Origin: Pseudomonas sp. LBUM920
GTDB lineage: Bacteria; Pseudomonadota; Gammaproteobacteria; Pseudomonadales; Pseudomonadaceae
Reading direction: 5' to 3'
Assembly: GCF_003852315.1 (NCBI RefSeq)
Contig: NZ_CP027762.1
Coordinates: 6,181,501 to 6,245,500 of the forward strand
DNA length: 64,000 bases
In this document: positions 1 through 7,873 of the stretch, one piece after another
How positions within the stretch are numbered: the stretch's first letter is position 1
Layout: every line of letters starts with the position of its first letter
The notes under the pieces: generated by a model
The model's database searches: none
Seen by the model: only the letters and a program-made list of their open reading frames with translations
What the model was told of the DNA's origin: nothing
Translations under genes and position numbers: made by a program

Positions 1-47
1 CCGACAGAGCCGCCGAGCGTCTGAATACACTTTAGTCAGGTGACCGA

Positions 48-69
48 TAGGATTTCTCGACAAATCCTA
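48..69. promoter_or_regulatory. inverted repeat upstream of the first gene
   Basis: TAGGATTT at 48-55 and AAATCCTA at 62-69 form a perfect 8-bp dyad with a 6-base spacer. It lies about 40 bases before the start at 111. It could be an operator or a short hairpin in the leader. I do not recognise a specific regulator for it. Confidence 0.4.
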
Positions 70-110
70 CGCCCGACACGGACAATAGTGGCCGACTGAC
101 AGGAGTCCAT

Positions 111-863
111 ATGCGTCGTTTGTTTTTTTCCGTGCTGATGTTCTGCGTTTTGCCCGCTTGGGCAGACGGCCATGACCAGTTGTACAAGGTCGCCGGCTGG
201 GCTGAACAGCGTGCGCATTTCAATGACGCTCTGAGTGCCGCTCAGCAACGCTACCGCAACAGCCTGCCGCCGGCGGTGTACCAGGCACTGGTGGACAACA
301 GCAATAAACGCTTTGCCGCCCAGGCCGTGGACCAGCGTGCCGAGGCGCAATTGCGCAAAAACCTGGCGGACCCGAAGCCCGCCCTGGCGTTTTTCCAATC
401 ACCATTGGGCCGCAAGATTGTCGCCGCCGAGTTGCTGGCCACGCGCCGCGACCAGTTGGCGAAAAACGCCCAAGGCCTGCCGCACATCGAGGCCGATGCC
501 ACTCGCAGCCTGATCATCGGCCACCTGGCCCAGGCCCTGCCTGCCCGTGAAGCCGGTGCGGAAGTCAGCCTGGCGATTGCAGGTGTGGCCGCCGACAGCT
601 TGAGCCAGATGATTCCGGGCCTGTTGGGCGGCGGTCAGGCTCAAGGCATGTTGAATGGTCAGCGTGAGCGGCTGATGCAGCAGATCGGCAACGACCTGAA
701 CAACACGCTGCTGTATGTCTATCGAGATTTGTCTGATCCGGAGCTGGAGGAATTCGCCACGTTCGCGGAGTCGCCGGAGGGTCGGGCGTATTACAAGGCG
801 GCGCTGGCAGCCATTCGCGCAGGACTTGCCGTCGGCCAGAGCACTTCCAGCCTGTCGCAGTAA
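111..863 (+). CDS. DUF2059-like exported protein
   Basis: A 250-residue protein with a clear N-terminal signal peptide: a basic MRR start, a hydrophobic stretch, and an AWA-type cleavage site near residue 18. The mature part is helical and polar, and its last 60 residues (SDPELEEFATFAESPEGRAYY) resemble the DUF2059 repeat, in which short helices ask whether loss depends on neighbouring residues in the polypeptide. It is probably periplasmic. The ATG follows AGGAG with good spacing. Function is unknown. It stands alone, with a REP pair directly downstream. Confidence 0.75.
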   Translation: MRRLFFSVLMFCVLPAWADGHDQLYKVAGWAEQRAHFNDALSAAQQRYRNSLPPAVYQALVDNSNKRFAAQAVDQRAEAQLRKNLADPKPALAFFQSPLGRKIVAAELLATRRDQLAKNAQGLPHIEADATRSLIIGHLAQALPAREAGAEVSLAIAGVAADSLSQMIPGLLGGGQAQGMLNGQRERLMQQIGNDLNNTLLYVYRDLSDPELEEFATFAESPEGRAYYKAALAAIRAGLAVGQSTSSLSQ

Positions 864-865
864 CC

Positions 866-960
866 AATGTGGGAGCGGGCTGGCTCGCGAATGCAGTGTG
901 TCAGTTAGCAAATTAGTTGACTGACACTCCGCATTCGCGAGCAAGCCCGCTCCCACATTT
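866..960. repeat. paired REP element (REPIN)
   Basis: AATGTGGGAGCGGGCTGGCTCGCGA at the left is answered by its inverted copy ending GCCCGCTCCCACATTT at the right, with a variable middle. It lies between the ends of two converging genes, the typical extragenic position for Pseudomonas REP doublets. Confidence 0.9.
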
Positions 961-968
961 GGATGGTG

Positions 969-1910
969 TTACTTCAGGTGGTCCGTCAAATAACGGAAGT
1001 ATTCCTCACGAATCTCCGCAATCTCATTCGCCAAATGATGCCTGCCACGCGGGATCATCAACACTTCAGGCTGATCAAACTTGCCCCGCAGCACTTGCAG
1101 GTTGTGCTGCCAGTCCACCGTCATGTCTTCCTCACCCTGCACAATCACCGGCCGCCGCGAACTGCGCGGTGCGGCTTCGATGCGCTTGATCCAGCGTGCC
1201 AGTGCGCCCACCCAGGCGGTCGGCAAGTGGCGCGGCTGCAGCGGGTCAGCTTCCAGGAACGGTTTGAACGCAGGGTCGTGGGTGTTCTCGCTGAACCGCC
1301 GCGCGATGCCTTTGACGAAGGGCCGCAGCAAGTAATAGCTGACTTGCGACCAACCCCACGCACGCGGACGCACCAAGGGTGACAGCAGGAAGGTCTTGCC
1401 CTGCGCCGGGCTGTCGGCGCCGTGATGGAGCACATGGTCCACCACCACTGCGCCGCCGGTGCTTTGCCCGAACAGATGCCAGGGCTGCGGCAGCTGCAGC
1501 GCCGTGGCCTGGGCAAACAGCGCCTGCACCACGTTCTGATACACGGCAAAATCATCGATGCTGGCGCGCGCGCCGCTGGACAGGCCATGGCCGGGCAGAT
1601 CGCAGGCAATCACCACACAGCCCTGGTCCAGCGCCCAGTCCACCACATGGCGGTACAGTCCCATATGGTCGTAGAAGCCGTGGAACATGAACATCGTCGC
1701 CACGGGCTGGGGTGGCCACCACACCTGCGCCACCACTTGGAAGCCATCCACATCGAAACGCCCCAGGCGGCTCGCCGCCGGTACCTTGCGCGCGGCCAGG
1801 TCCAGCCCGTAGAAACGCTGGTAGACCCGCGCCTCGGCGCTGAGCGGTTGCGCATCCACAAGTGGCCGCAAGCTTTCGCGCAGATGATCGGGGTCAAAGC
1901 TCACAGGCAT
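969..1910 (-). CDS. alpha/beta hydrolase (lysophospholipase/S33-like)
   Basis: A 313-residue serine hydrolase. The nucleophile elbow GQSTGG places Ser150 as the catalytic serine. An upstream HGFYDH segment fits the oxyanion-hole strand, and RGRHHLANE near the C-terminus supplies a candidate catalytic histidine. The fold and motif resemble monoacylglycerol lipase or lysophospholipase-type hydrolases; the substrate is not known. I chose the ATG at 1910, preceded by GGAACC, rather than the longer reading from 1976, whose first 22 codons look non-conserved. It is divergent from the thioredoxin-like gene at 2010. Confidence 0.85.
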   Translation of the reverse strand: MPVSFDPDHLRESLRPLVDAQPLSAEARVYQRFYGLDLAARKVPAASRLGRFDVDGFQVVAQVWWPPQPVATMFMFHGFYDHMGLYRHVVDWALDQGCVVIACDLPGHGLSSGARASIDDFAVYQNVVQALFAQATALQLPQPWHLFGQSTGGAVVVDHVLHHGADSPAQGKTFLLSPLVRPRAWGWSQVSYYLLRPFVKGIARRFSENTHDPAFKPFLEADPLQPRHLPTAWVGALARWIKRIEAAPRSSRRPVIVQGEEDMTVDWQHNLQVLRGKFDQPEVLMIPRGRHHLANEIAEIREEYFRYLTDHLK

Positions 1911-2009
1911 AAAGGGTTCCAGACTGACGGTGAAGATGAATATCGAGCGGTGATATTCATCTGTCAGGACAAGCATGGCAAGCTACGCGACCTTCGAGGA
2001 TTGATCTGA

Positions 2010-2594
2010 ATGCGACAGCCCTACCGTTCCGCCCTGTTCGCCAGCCTGATCCTGGTCATCTGCGCCGGCGTGCTGTGGGCGGCGTATGACTGGTTCCAGG
2101 GCCGCTACCTGCGTGCATTCAGCGAACACACGGCGGTCTTCTCCGGCGACGCGTTGCGCCTGCCCGCCGAACTCTCAGGCCCCGGCCCGATCCGCCTGGT
2201 GCACTTCTGGGACCCGGCCTGCCCGTGCAATGTCGGCAACCAGCAACACCTGGGCGGGTTGATCGAGCACTACGCGCCCCAAGGCGTAGAGTTCTACGCC
2301 CTGCAAAAGGCCGGCAGCCACGGCCAACTGCCCGACAACCTGCGCAAAATGAAAACCCTCCACGCCCTGTCCGGTGCCGAGCAGATACCGGCCACGCCTG
2401 CCGTCGGAATCTGGGATCGAAGCGGCAAACTTGCGTATTTCGGGCCCTACAGCGAGGGGCTCACGTGCAATTCCAGCAACAGCTTCATCGAACCGATCCT
2501 GCAAGCCCTCGAGGCCGGGCGCGAGGTCGATGCCACCCATACGTTGGCCGTGGGCTGCTATTGCGAGTGGCGTTCGGCGCCCTCTGCCCCCTAA
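2010..2594 (+). CDS. membrane-anchored thioredoxin-like protein (DUF6436 type)
   Basis: A 194-residue protein with one N-terminal transmembrane helix (residues about 9-27) and a periplasmic thioredoxin-like domain. The redox-like motif is CPC (Cys71, Cys73) in the usual WDPACPC position after the first strand. A cis-Pro-like IPATPAVGIW segment follows, plus two more cysteines near the C-terminus (GCYCEW). The CxC spacing differs from the usual CxxC of DsbA or thioredoxin, so a disulfide-isomerase or assembly role is possible but unproven. The divergent neighbour is the hydrolase; no operon partner follows. Confidence 0.75.
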   Translation: MRQPYRSALFASLILVICAGVLWAAYDWFQGRYLRAFSEHTAVFSGDALRLPAELSGPGPIRLVHFWDPACPCNVGNQQHLGGLIEHYAPQGVEFYALQKAGSHGQLPDNLRKMKTLHALSGAEQIPATPAVGIWDRSGKLAYFGPYSEGLTCNSSNSFIEPILQALEAGREVDATHTLAVGCYCEWRSAPSAP

Positions 2595-2703
2595 GACTTT
2601 ACGCAACCGGTCATTCATCCACTAACCCTTCCCCCGCCTCTGCCTAAGCACGAAAGTTAATAGAAACGCCTCCACACAATTACTCGACGCATTCACAACT
2701 TGG

Positions 2704-2719
2704 CTGCACTAGAGTGCAG
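2704..2719. promoter_or_regulatory. 16-bp palindrome, candidate LexA/SOS-type operator
   Basis: CTGCACT-AG-AGTGCAG is a perfect 16-bp dyad with CTG and CAG ends separated by 10 bases, the spacing of LexA boxes. Position 4 is C rather than the usual T. It lies about 90 bases upstream of the bacteriocin start; bacteriocin genes are commonly SOS-induced. The assignment is inference. Confidence 0.4.
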
Positions 2720-2758
2720 ATGCTCACCTCTTAAAGAGCGAACAACTAACTTTATATA

Positions 2759-2780
2759 CACGAGCATGGAATGGCTCGTG
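2759..2780 (+). promoter_or_regulatory. hairpin in the bacteriocin leader
   Basis: CACGAGC at 2759-2765 pairs with GCTCGTG at 2774-2780 around an 8-base loop. There is no T tract, so it is unlikely to be a terminator. It ends 28 bases before the ATG at 2809 and just before the GAGG ribosome-binding sequence, so it could affect translation or mRNA stability. Confidence 0.4.
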
Positions 2781-2808
2781 CTGGCACGTCAAATGAGGGA
2801 ACGCATCA

Positions 2809-4467
2809 ATGCCATATAGACCCGGAGATACTGTTTTCCTTGGAGAAACAAGGATAACTGCTTATAGAGAGCAAACATTTGGCCCAAATAACGGAGGTGG
2901 ATATGACGATTTCTCAGGCAGCCGAGAAGCACGAAGAATCGGTTCCGCAACCCGTAACTAAATTCTGGAAAAGTTTCCACCGCTCGTCGCGGCCGCAGTA
3001 AGAAATCAAGAAACACTCTATTCAACCAGCCTGGGGGCTCTGGCCACATCCATAGATGACAGTCTTTCTGCCCTAAGGGAAAAGATGGTGACTTCTGCCT
3101 TAACGGCTATCGAGGCGTTAAATCAGGAACGATCAATCAGAGAAACACTGCTTGCTGAAAAATCAGCAGCGATAACAACGCAGATAGCCACTGCAAACAG
3201 CTATTACCGCTCCAACTTCTTTAGCCGGCGCGTCAGCGACTTCATGAGAATAGCTATCTCCGACAGCATGATTTTTGCCAACCCAGACAAAAACTTCCAA
3301 AATTGGCAAAACTCCTTACACGCCGCCTATGCTGCCAAACTCCTGAATGATGAAATCACGTACCTGACACAACAGATCGCATGGCTGACGGCTCAAGTCG
3401 AACAGGCCAAGGCTGCTGAAGCTGCCGAGCAAGCTCAACTTTTAGCGCAGGCACAGACCCGCCGGGCGGCAAACACGTTCAGGGTTTCCGCGCTGCCGGT
3501 AGGTGCGCAACTCAGTACCACAGCAGGCTCAATTGCTATCACGGCTGGCTCTTCGCTAACGCTGGATACAGCCATTCAAGCGGCGATCCAGGCCCTGAGA
3601 GGGCTTGCCGCAACCGTACTGGACCGGGCAACAGGAGTGGGCATTGGCTTACTGCTGTATTCACCGGCACTGGGTAACAGCGACCTTTACCCAACGGCAA
3701 TGAGCATTCCTGCCGCAGGATTGGCACCGCAACTGCCGGGCAACCTACCGGAAATCGCCGCCGCTGGCGGGACTGTGGATATGCCGTATCGTATTTACGG
3801 AGACCGCACCCAGTACTCCCTGATCGCAACCCCTGTCGGCGATAGAGCTGCAGCAAAGGTGCCCGTAAGGGCGCTGACACTGGACCCTTCGCTCAACGCC
3901 TACACCTTCACCTCAGCCGACACACCACCTCGAACACTGGTGTTTCCCATTGCGGCACCCGGCAACAGCTCGACCACATCCCCCGCCCAACCAATGGATG
4001 TGCCTGTCTATTCAGGTGTTACGTTGACACCGATCACGGCGACGACCGAAGTGCTGCCAGCGGTTGACCCGCTGGATATACGAGATGCAATTTATGTGTT
4101 TCCTGCGGGGTCGGGTATTGCGCCTGTATATCTCGTATTCAGTGAATCGCTCGACGCAGGCCGTTTCACCCGAAAACAGCTGGACAAAAAGTATCTAAAA
4201 CACGCTTCTGACTTTGGCATTGATGATACTAGGAAGAACAGTGCTACCTTGACCAAATTCAGGGACGCCATTAATAGGCATCTGGAGGACCAGGAAACCG
4301 TCCCAAAAGGAACTTATCTACTAGCAGATGGCTCATCGGTATATTTCAACCCTAAAACTAATAATGTCGTAATACTTGATAAAAATGGCAATTTTTTGTC
4401 TGGATGGAAAATTGAGCCAGGCACCCAACAATTTATAAATTATGTTGAGAAAGGAAATTTGAGATGA
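2809..4467 (+). pseudogene. S-type pyocin with colicin D-type tRNase domain, interrupted by in-frame TAA
   Basis: An open frame starts at ATG 2809 (GAGG upstream) and encodes 50 residues beginning MPYRPGDTVFLGE. It then meets TAA at 2959-2961 and continues without shift to the stop at 4465. Replacing that one codon restores a 552-residue bacteriocin. The layout would be a short N-terminal receptor/TonB region (DTVFL resembles a TonB box), an alanine-rich coiled coil, a Pyocin_S translocation domain ending near IYVFPAGSGIAPVYLVF, and a C-terminal nuclease of about 100 residues. A one-base nonsense change (for example CAA to TAA) explains this best; a sequencing error or readthrough is possible. 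If real, the killing protein is probably not made in full. Confidence 0.75.
3085..4467 (+). CDS. pyocin S/colicin D-like tRNase fragment downstream of the stop
   Basis: This is the longest ATG-started reading of the interrupted bacteriocin, 460 residues. Residues about 1-125 are a helical, Ala/Gln-rich segment. About 130-355 match the Pyocin_S translocation domain in pattern. About 365-460 match the colicin D tRNase domain, which cleaves the anticodon loop of arginine tRNAs. The KYLKHASDFGI motif contains His373, the position expected for the catalytic histidine of colicin D. No ribosome-binding site is obvious before 3085, so it may not be translated alone. The 3' third is visibly AT-richer than flanking genes, which suggests an acquired toxin module. 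The stop overlaps the immunity start (ATGA). Confidence 0.7.
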   Translation: MVTSALTAIEALNQERSIRETLLAEKSAAITTQIATANSYYRSNFFSRRVSDFMRIAISDSMIFANPDKNFQNWQNSLHAAYAAKLLNDEITYLTQQIAWLTAQVEQAKAAEAAEQAQLLAQAQTRRAANTFRVSALPVGAQLSTTAGSIAITAGSSLTLDTAIQAAIQALRGLAATVLDRATGVGIGLLLYSPALGNSDLYPTAMSIPAAGLAPQLPGNLPEIAAAGGTVDMPYRIYGDRTQYSLIATPVGDRAAAKVPVRALTLDPSLNAYTFTSADTPPRTLVFPIAAPGNSSTTSPAQPMDVPVYSGVTLTPITATTEVLPAVDPLDIRDAIYVFPAGSGIAPVYLVFSESLDAGRFTRKQLDKKYLKHASDFGIDDTRKNSATLTKFRDAINRHLEDQETVPKGTYLLADGSSVYFNPKTNNVVILDKNGNFLSGWKIEPGTQQFINYVEKGNLR

Positions 4468-4736
4468 GCAAAAGCTTAATTGAATTCGCCAGGCATTTCG
4501 TCAACTCGGCAATAGATGCAGATACCTTCGCCGCCTCATACATGACGATGTGGAAAGGAGAGCGAGATGCGGGTCTACTAACGACTGACGGAGAGAAAGT
4601 CGACGAGGCATCATCCACCATTTTTTCATTGGCTGATTGCTACAACCCAGAGAGTGACCGCGATGAGTACGAACTGGATGAGCTGCAACTTCGCGAAAAA
4701 ATAAAAAACACTCTGGCGGAATTCAATCTTCAATAA
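4464..4736 (+). CDS. colicin D-type immunity protein
   Basis: A 90-residue acidic cytoplasmic protein. The central and C-terminal pattern (YNPESDRDEYELDE followed by LREKIKNTLAEF) closely follows the colicin D immunity protein, which binds and blocks the tRNase active site. The start overlaps the toxin stop by four bases, the usual toxin-immunity coupling. It is intact, although the toxin frame upstream carries a stop, so the strain may keep immunity without production. Base composition is AT-rich like the end of the toxin. Confidence 0.85.
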   Translation: MSKSLIEFARHFVNSAIDADTFAASYMTMWKGERDAGLLTTDGEKVDEASSTIFSLADCYNPESDRDEYELDELQLREKIKNTLAEFNLQ

Positions 4737-4800
4737 CGCCCATTAACACTGAAGAAAACAACTCGGCCCCTTGGGTTACCAGTTATCACTGCGCAAGAGC

Positions 4801-4824
4801 ACAAGTCCCAGTCTTGGGACTTGT
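4801..4824. terminator. stem-loop after the immunity gene
   Basis: ACAAGTCCCA (4801-4810) and TGGGACTTGT (4815-4824) form a perfect 10-bp stem with a GTCT loop, 64 bases after the immunity stop. No long T tract follows, so it is a weak or factor-assisted terminator at best. The rest of 4737-5027 holds no convincing gene; AGGA at 5018-5021 is the ribosome-binding site of the next gene. Confidence 0.5.
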
Positions 4825-5027
4825 ACTCTACCGCGCCCGCCTACATCCTCCAGAATCCCTAAGACGCCGTACTGGGCCCAAACCTCATGGTCAGTCGCGG
4901 CTAACGTCATGCAACGCGTAGCCCTACCCCAAACTGAACACAGCCTGTTCAAGCGACAAACTCCAATCACCCGATCATTGCGCTGCTGTATCGTACATTT
5001 TCAGTGAGATTGTAAGCGTAGGAATAC

Positions 5028-5384
5028 ATGAGCCAGTTAACCATCATCCTCTGGATGCTCAACGTTATCGTTGACACGTCCGGCCAGTTGGCCTTTAAAG
5101 CCGCCGCTTCGGCCAGCGCCGAGCATGATGGCATGGCCCACTGGAAGCACATGCTCAAGCGGCCGTGGATCTGGCTGGGGGTGATCTGCTACGTCTTCGA
5201 ATTCGTGTTGTGGCTGGCGTTCCTGACCCTGGTGCCGCTGTCGGTGGGCGTGATGCTGGGTTCGATCAATATTGTCGTGATCATGATTGCCGGGCGGTTC
5301 CTGTTCAAAGAGAGCCTGAGCAAATGGCGCCTGATCGGCATCATGCTGATCGCCTGTGGTGTGACAGTCGTAGGGTTTGAATGA
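5028..5384 (+). CDS. EamA/SMR-type small transporter subunit (ArnE/ArnF-like), first of a pair
   Basis: A 118-residue integral membrane protein with about four hydrophobic helices. The C-terminal half (GSINIVVIMIAGRFLFKESLSKWRLIGIMLIACGV) has the EamA/SMR pattern in which a conserved Glu follows the loop. Size and pairing with the next gene recall ArnE/ArnF, the two small subunits proposed to flip undecaprenyl-phosphate aminoarabinose. AGGA lies five bases before the ATG. It is translationally coupled to the next gene and opens a three-gene operon with a DegT-type enzyme. The cargo is unknown. Confidence 0.75.
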   Translation: MSQLTIILWMLNVIVDTSGQLAFKAAASASAEHDGMAHWKHMLKRPWIWLGVICYVFEFVLWLAFLTLVPLSVGVMLGSINIVVIMIAGRFLFKESLSKWRLIGIMLIACGVTVVGFE

Positions 5385-5797
5385 TGAAACGCTTTTACAT
5401 CCTGGGTTTTCTCGCGCTGATCATTTTCGACACCTTGGCGCAGGTCAGCTTCAAGTTCGCCTCGGTGCATGCCGAGCCGCTGACCATGGACGCCGCCTGG
5501 CTGGTTCGCGTATTTGGCGCGCCGTGGATCTACGGCGCCTTTGTGGGCTATATCGGCGCGTTCTTCACCTGGATGACGCTGCTCAAATACGCACCGGTGG
5601 GCCCGGCGTTTGCGGCCTCGCACCTGGAGCTGATCAGTGTGACGCTGATCTCCGTCTGGCTGTTCGATGACACCTTGACCCTGCCTAAAATCATCGGCGG
5701 TGCGCTGATTATTGCGGGCATTCTGTGCCTGGCGCGCAGCGAAGACAAAGAGAGCAAACCGGTCGAGGTCGAGCCGGCACAGGCCCCGGTGTCATGA
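5381..5797 (+). CDS. EamA/SMR-type small transporter subunit, second of a pair
   Basis: A 138-residue protein with four predicted transmembrane helices and a charged C-terminal tail rich in Glu, Lys and Pro. It resembles the previous subunit (APVGPAFAASHLELISVTLISVWLFDD matches the same SMR/EamA segment), so the two probably form a heterodimer. The ATG overlaps the previous stop (ATGA), and its own stop overlaps the next start, so all three genes should be made from one transcript. Confidence 0.75.
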   Translation: MMKRFYILGFLALIIFDTLAQVSFKFASVHAEPLTMDAAWLVRVFGAPWIYGAFVGYIGAFFTWMTLLKYAPVGPAFAASHLELISVTLISVWLFDDTLTLPKIIGGALIIAGILCLARSEDKESKPVEVEPAQAPVS

Positions 5798-7017
5798 CAC
5801 GCCGATGGGAAATTCCGCCGACCGCAGGGCTCCCTTTGCGCTGGCGGGATTTGCTCGGTTGCTCAGCAGACCTGGCCGATTCGCTGGCTCGCCAATTCTC
5901 GATTCCAAAGCCGGCGCTGCCCTGCTCCGGCACGGCGGCGTTGATCATCGCGCTGCGCACCTTGCAGCAGCGCATGCCCGGCCGCACCCGGCTCATCGTG
6001 CCGGCCTACACCTGCCCGTTGGTGGCACTGGCTGCGCATTACTGCCCGCCGTTGCGGGTGGTGCCCTGTGATTTGCAACCGGGCGGCATTGACCTGGACG
6101 AACAACGACTCCAGCAGCTGTGCGATGAAAGCACACTGGCCGTGGTGGTCACCCACTTGGCGGGGCGCGTGGCAGATGTCGACACCGCCAAACGTATTGC
6201 TGACTCAGTCGGTGCGGCGGTCATCGAAGACGCCGCGCAAGCGATGGGCGCACTCGACGATGGCCACAGCGTCGGGCTCAAAGGCGACGTGGGCTTTTTC
6301 AGCATGGCGCTGGGTAAAGGCCTGACCACGGCCGAAGGCGGCGTGCTGCTCAGCCGCGACCCGGTGCTGCATCAGGCGCTGCACCGGCAATGCCGGCAGG
6401 ACCTGCCGTTCAGCCTGCGCTGGGAGCTGCAACGCACCGCCGAACTGTGGGGTTACGCCCTGGCCTATCAGCCGCGCGGTTTGTACTACGTGTACGGCAA
6501 AGGGTTGCGCGCGGCGCTGGCGCAAGGCGATGAAGTGGCCGCCGTGGGCGACGACTTTTCGGTCGATGACATCCCGCTACACCGCCTGGGCGCCTATCGC
6601 CAGAAGGTCGGCGCCGCCGCGCTGGCTCGTTTGCCCGATCACCTGCAACAAGGCCGCAACCGGGCACTGCACCGCGCCGCACGCTTGAATGCCTTGCCCG
6701 GTGTCTCAGTCGTGATGGACCGGCCGGGGCAGCAAGGCACCTGGCCGTTTCTGATGGTGATGATGCCGTCGGCACACATGCGTGATGCGGCGATGACGCA
6801 GCTGTGGACCTCAGGGCTGGGTGTGACCCGCCTCTTTATTCACACCTTGCCGGACTACCCGGCCGTGGCCCCGCTGTTACAGCCTGGCAGCGACATGACC
6901 CAGGCTCAAGCCTTCGCCACTCGCACGCTGTCGATCAGCAACAGCCACTGGCTGACGGACGCTCTCTTCGAGCACGTATTGGCCCAGCTAAAAGCTATCG
7001 TCGCCAGCCCTGATTGA
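5794..7017 (+). CDS. DegT/DnrJ/EryC1/StrS-family PLP enzyme
   Basis: A 407-residue aminotransferase-fold protein. FFSMALGKGLTTAEGG carries Lys175, the expected PLP Schiff-base lysine; VIEDAAQAMGA holds the Asp that contacts the pyridine nitrogen, and PAYTCPLVALAA the substrate-side loop. The family usually aminates nucleotide-linked keto sugars, but members also act in other pathways. I chose ATG 5794, which overlaps the upstream stop as ATGA; a longer reading from 5725 runs inside the previous gene. The 3' end overlaps the opposite-strand gene by 23 bases. Context suggests it makes an amino compound handled by the ArnEF-like pair. Confidence 0.85.
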   Translation: MTRRWEIPPTAGLPLRWRDLLGCSADLADSLARQFSIPKPALPCSGTAALIIALRTLQQRMPGRTRLIVPAYTCPLVALAAHYCPPLRVVPCDLQPGGIDLDEQRLQQLCDESTLAVVVTHLAGRVADVDTAKRIADSVGAAVIEDAAQAMGALDDGHSVGLKGDVGFFSMALGKGLTTAEGGVLLSRDPVLHQALHRQCRQDLPFSLRWELQRTAELWGYALAYQPRGLYYVYGKGLRAALAQGDEVAAVGDDFSVDDIPLHRLGAYRQKVGAAALARLPDHLQQGRNRALHRAARLNALPGVSVVMDRPGQQGTWPFLMVMMPSAHMRDAAMTQLWTSGLGVTRLFIHTLPDYPAVAPLLQPGSDMTQAQAFATRTLSISNSHWLTDALFEHVLAQLKAIVASPD

Positions 7018-7873
7018 TACGCGCCACCAAACGGCTGTTCAGCTCGTTCTGCTGCTGTTGCCAGATCTGCACTTGCGCTTCGGGCAGTTCTTCCTGGCCA
7101 TCGGAGGCACTCAACCAGCGCTTGAACTTGCTTTCATAGTGGTAGGCCGACACATCGCCGGTGACGTCCGCGCCGATGATCTGGCCCTGGCAGGCGCTGA
7201 TCAGGTCATTCAAATGCTGCTCGAGGAATTCACCCTGGTCCCAGTTGGTGTTCACCACCTCGGGGCTGAGTACGTCTTTGTCGATCGACAGGTACACCGG
7301 CAGCGAACGGTCAAACTGCGCCAGGAACGCGCGCATCAACTCATCCGGGTGGCTGAACGCGCGATTGCTGCGGCCGGCGCCCACCCAATTCATCCAGCGC
7401 GTGTCGACGTTGATATTCCAGTAGGTCAATTTGCGCTTGAGCAGCGGCGACCAGTGATTCTCCCAGGCGTGGCCCAGGCCGATGTCCTGCGAGCCGATGC
7501 CCAGCACATGCACATGCTCGATTTGCGGCAAACGGCTGGCCCAATAGACCCACGAACCGCAGTGAATGCCAAACGGGTAGCGCATGTTGTCCGGATGGTT
7601 GTCGCAGATGATCAGTTGAAACTTCTGCTGCGTGGGCAGTCGGTTCAACAGCAACTGGCTGAGGTGGTGATAGTCGCCACTGCCGGTAAACACACAGCCG
7701 TAGTCGCCGGGCATTTGCGCCTGCAGAGCGGTCTCCAGCTCTTTGAACTGCGCCCACCGGCAGCCAAAGCGGATTTTTTCTTGCCAGGCCTGCAACGGCA
7801 AGGTGATCGCGCCGGGTATGTCACTGACGGCGCCATCGAAATCCAGAATCAGCGGTGGTCGATCCTGGCTCAT
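6995..7873 (-). CDS. arginase/ureohydrolase-fold protein
   Basis: A 292-residue protein with the landmarks of the arginase superfamily in the right order: TGSGDYHH (first metal-ligand loop), CDNHPDN (the DxHxD-type motif), and SIDKDVLSP (the SxDxD motif). The metal-binding His and Asp residues appear present, but the usual GGDHS and DPxxxPGTGTP surroundings are altered, so the substrate is likely not arginine or agmatine. ATG 7873 overlaps the stop of the upstream acyltransferase (ATGA). Classical arginases are near 300 residues, so length fits. It could hydrolyse another guanidine- or amide-containing intermediate. Confidence 0.75.
   Translation of the reverse strand: MSQDRPPLILDFDGAVSDIPGAITLPLQAWQEKIRFGCRWAQFKELETALQAQMPGDYGCVFTGSGDYHHLSQLLLNRLPTQQKFQLIICDNHPDNMRYPFGIHCGSWVYWASRLPQIEHVHVLGIGSQDIGLGHAWENHWSPLLKRKLTYWNINVDTRWMNWVGAGRSNRAFSHPDELMRAFLAQFDRSLPVYLSIDKDVLSPEVVNTNWDQGEFLEQHLNDLISACQGQIIGADVTGDVSAYHYESKFKRWLSASDGQEELPEAQVQIWQQQQNELNSRLVARINQGWRR

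Noticed and set aside
36..398. Minus-strand frames at the left edge
   Set aside because: Antisense to the signal-peptide-bearing DUF2059-like gene and without ribosome-binding sites.
2759..2780. Reading the CACGAGC hairpin as a terminator for the thioredoxin-like gene
   Set aside because: No T tract follows, and it lies within the likely leader of the bacteriocin gene.
2781..2800. Sigma-54 promoter (TGGCAC near 2782)
   Set aside because: The downstream TTGC element is absent at the required spacing.
4771..5007. 78-codon plus-strand frame between immunity and SMR genes
   Set aside because: It spans the 10-bp hairpin, has no ribosome-binding site and no recognisable sequence features.
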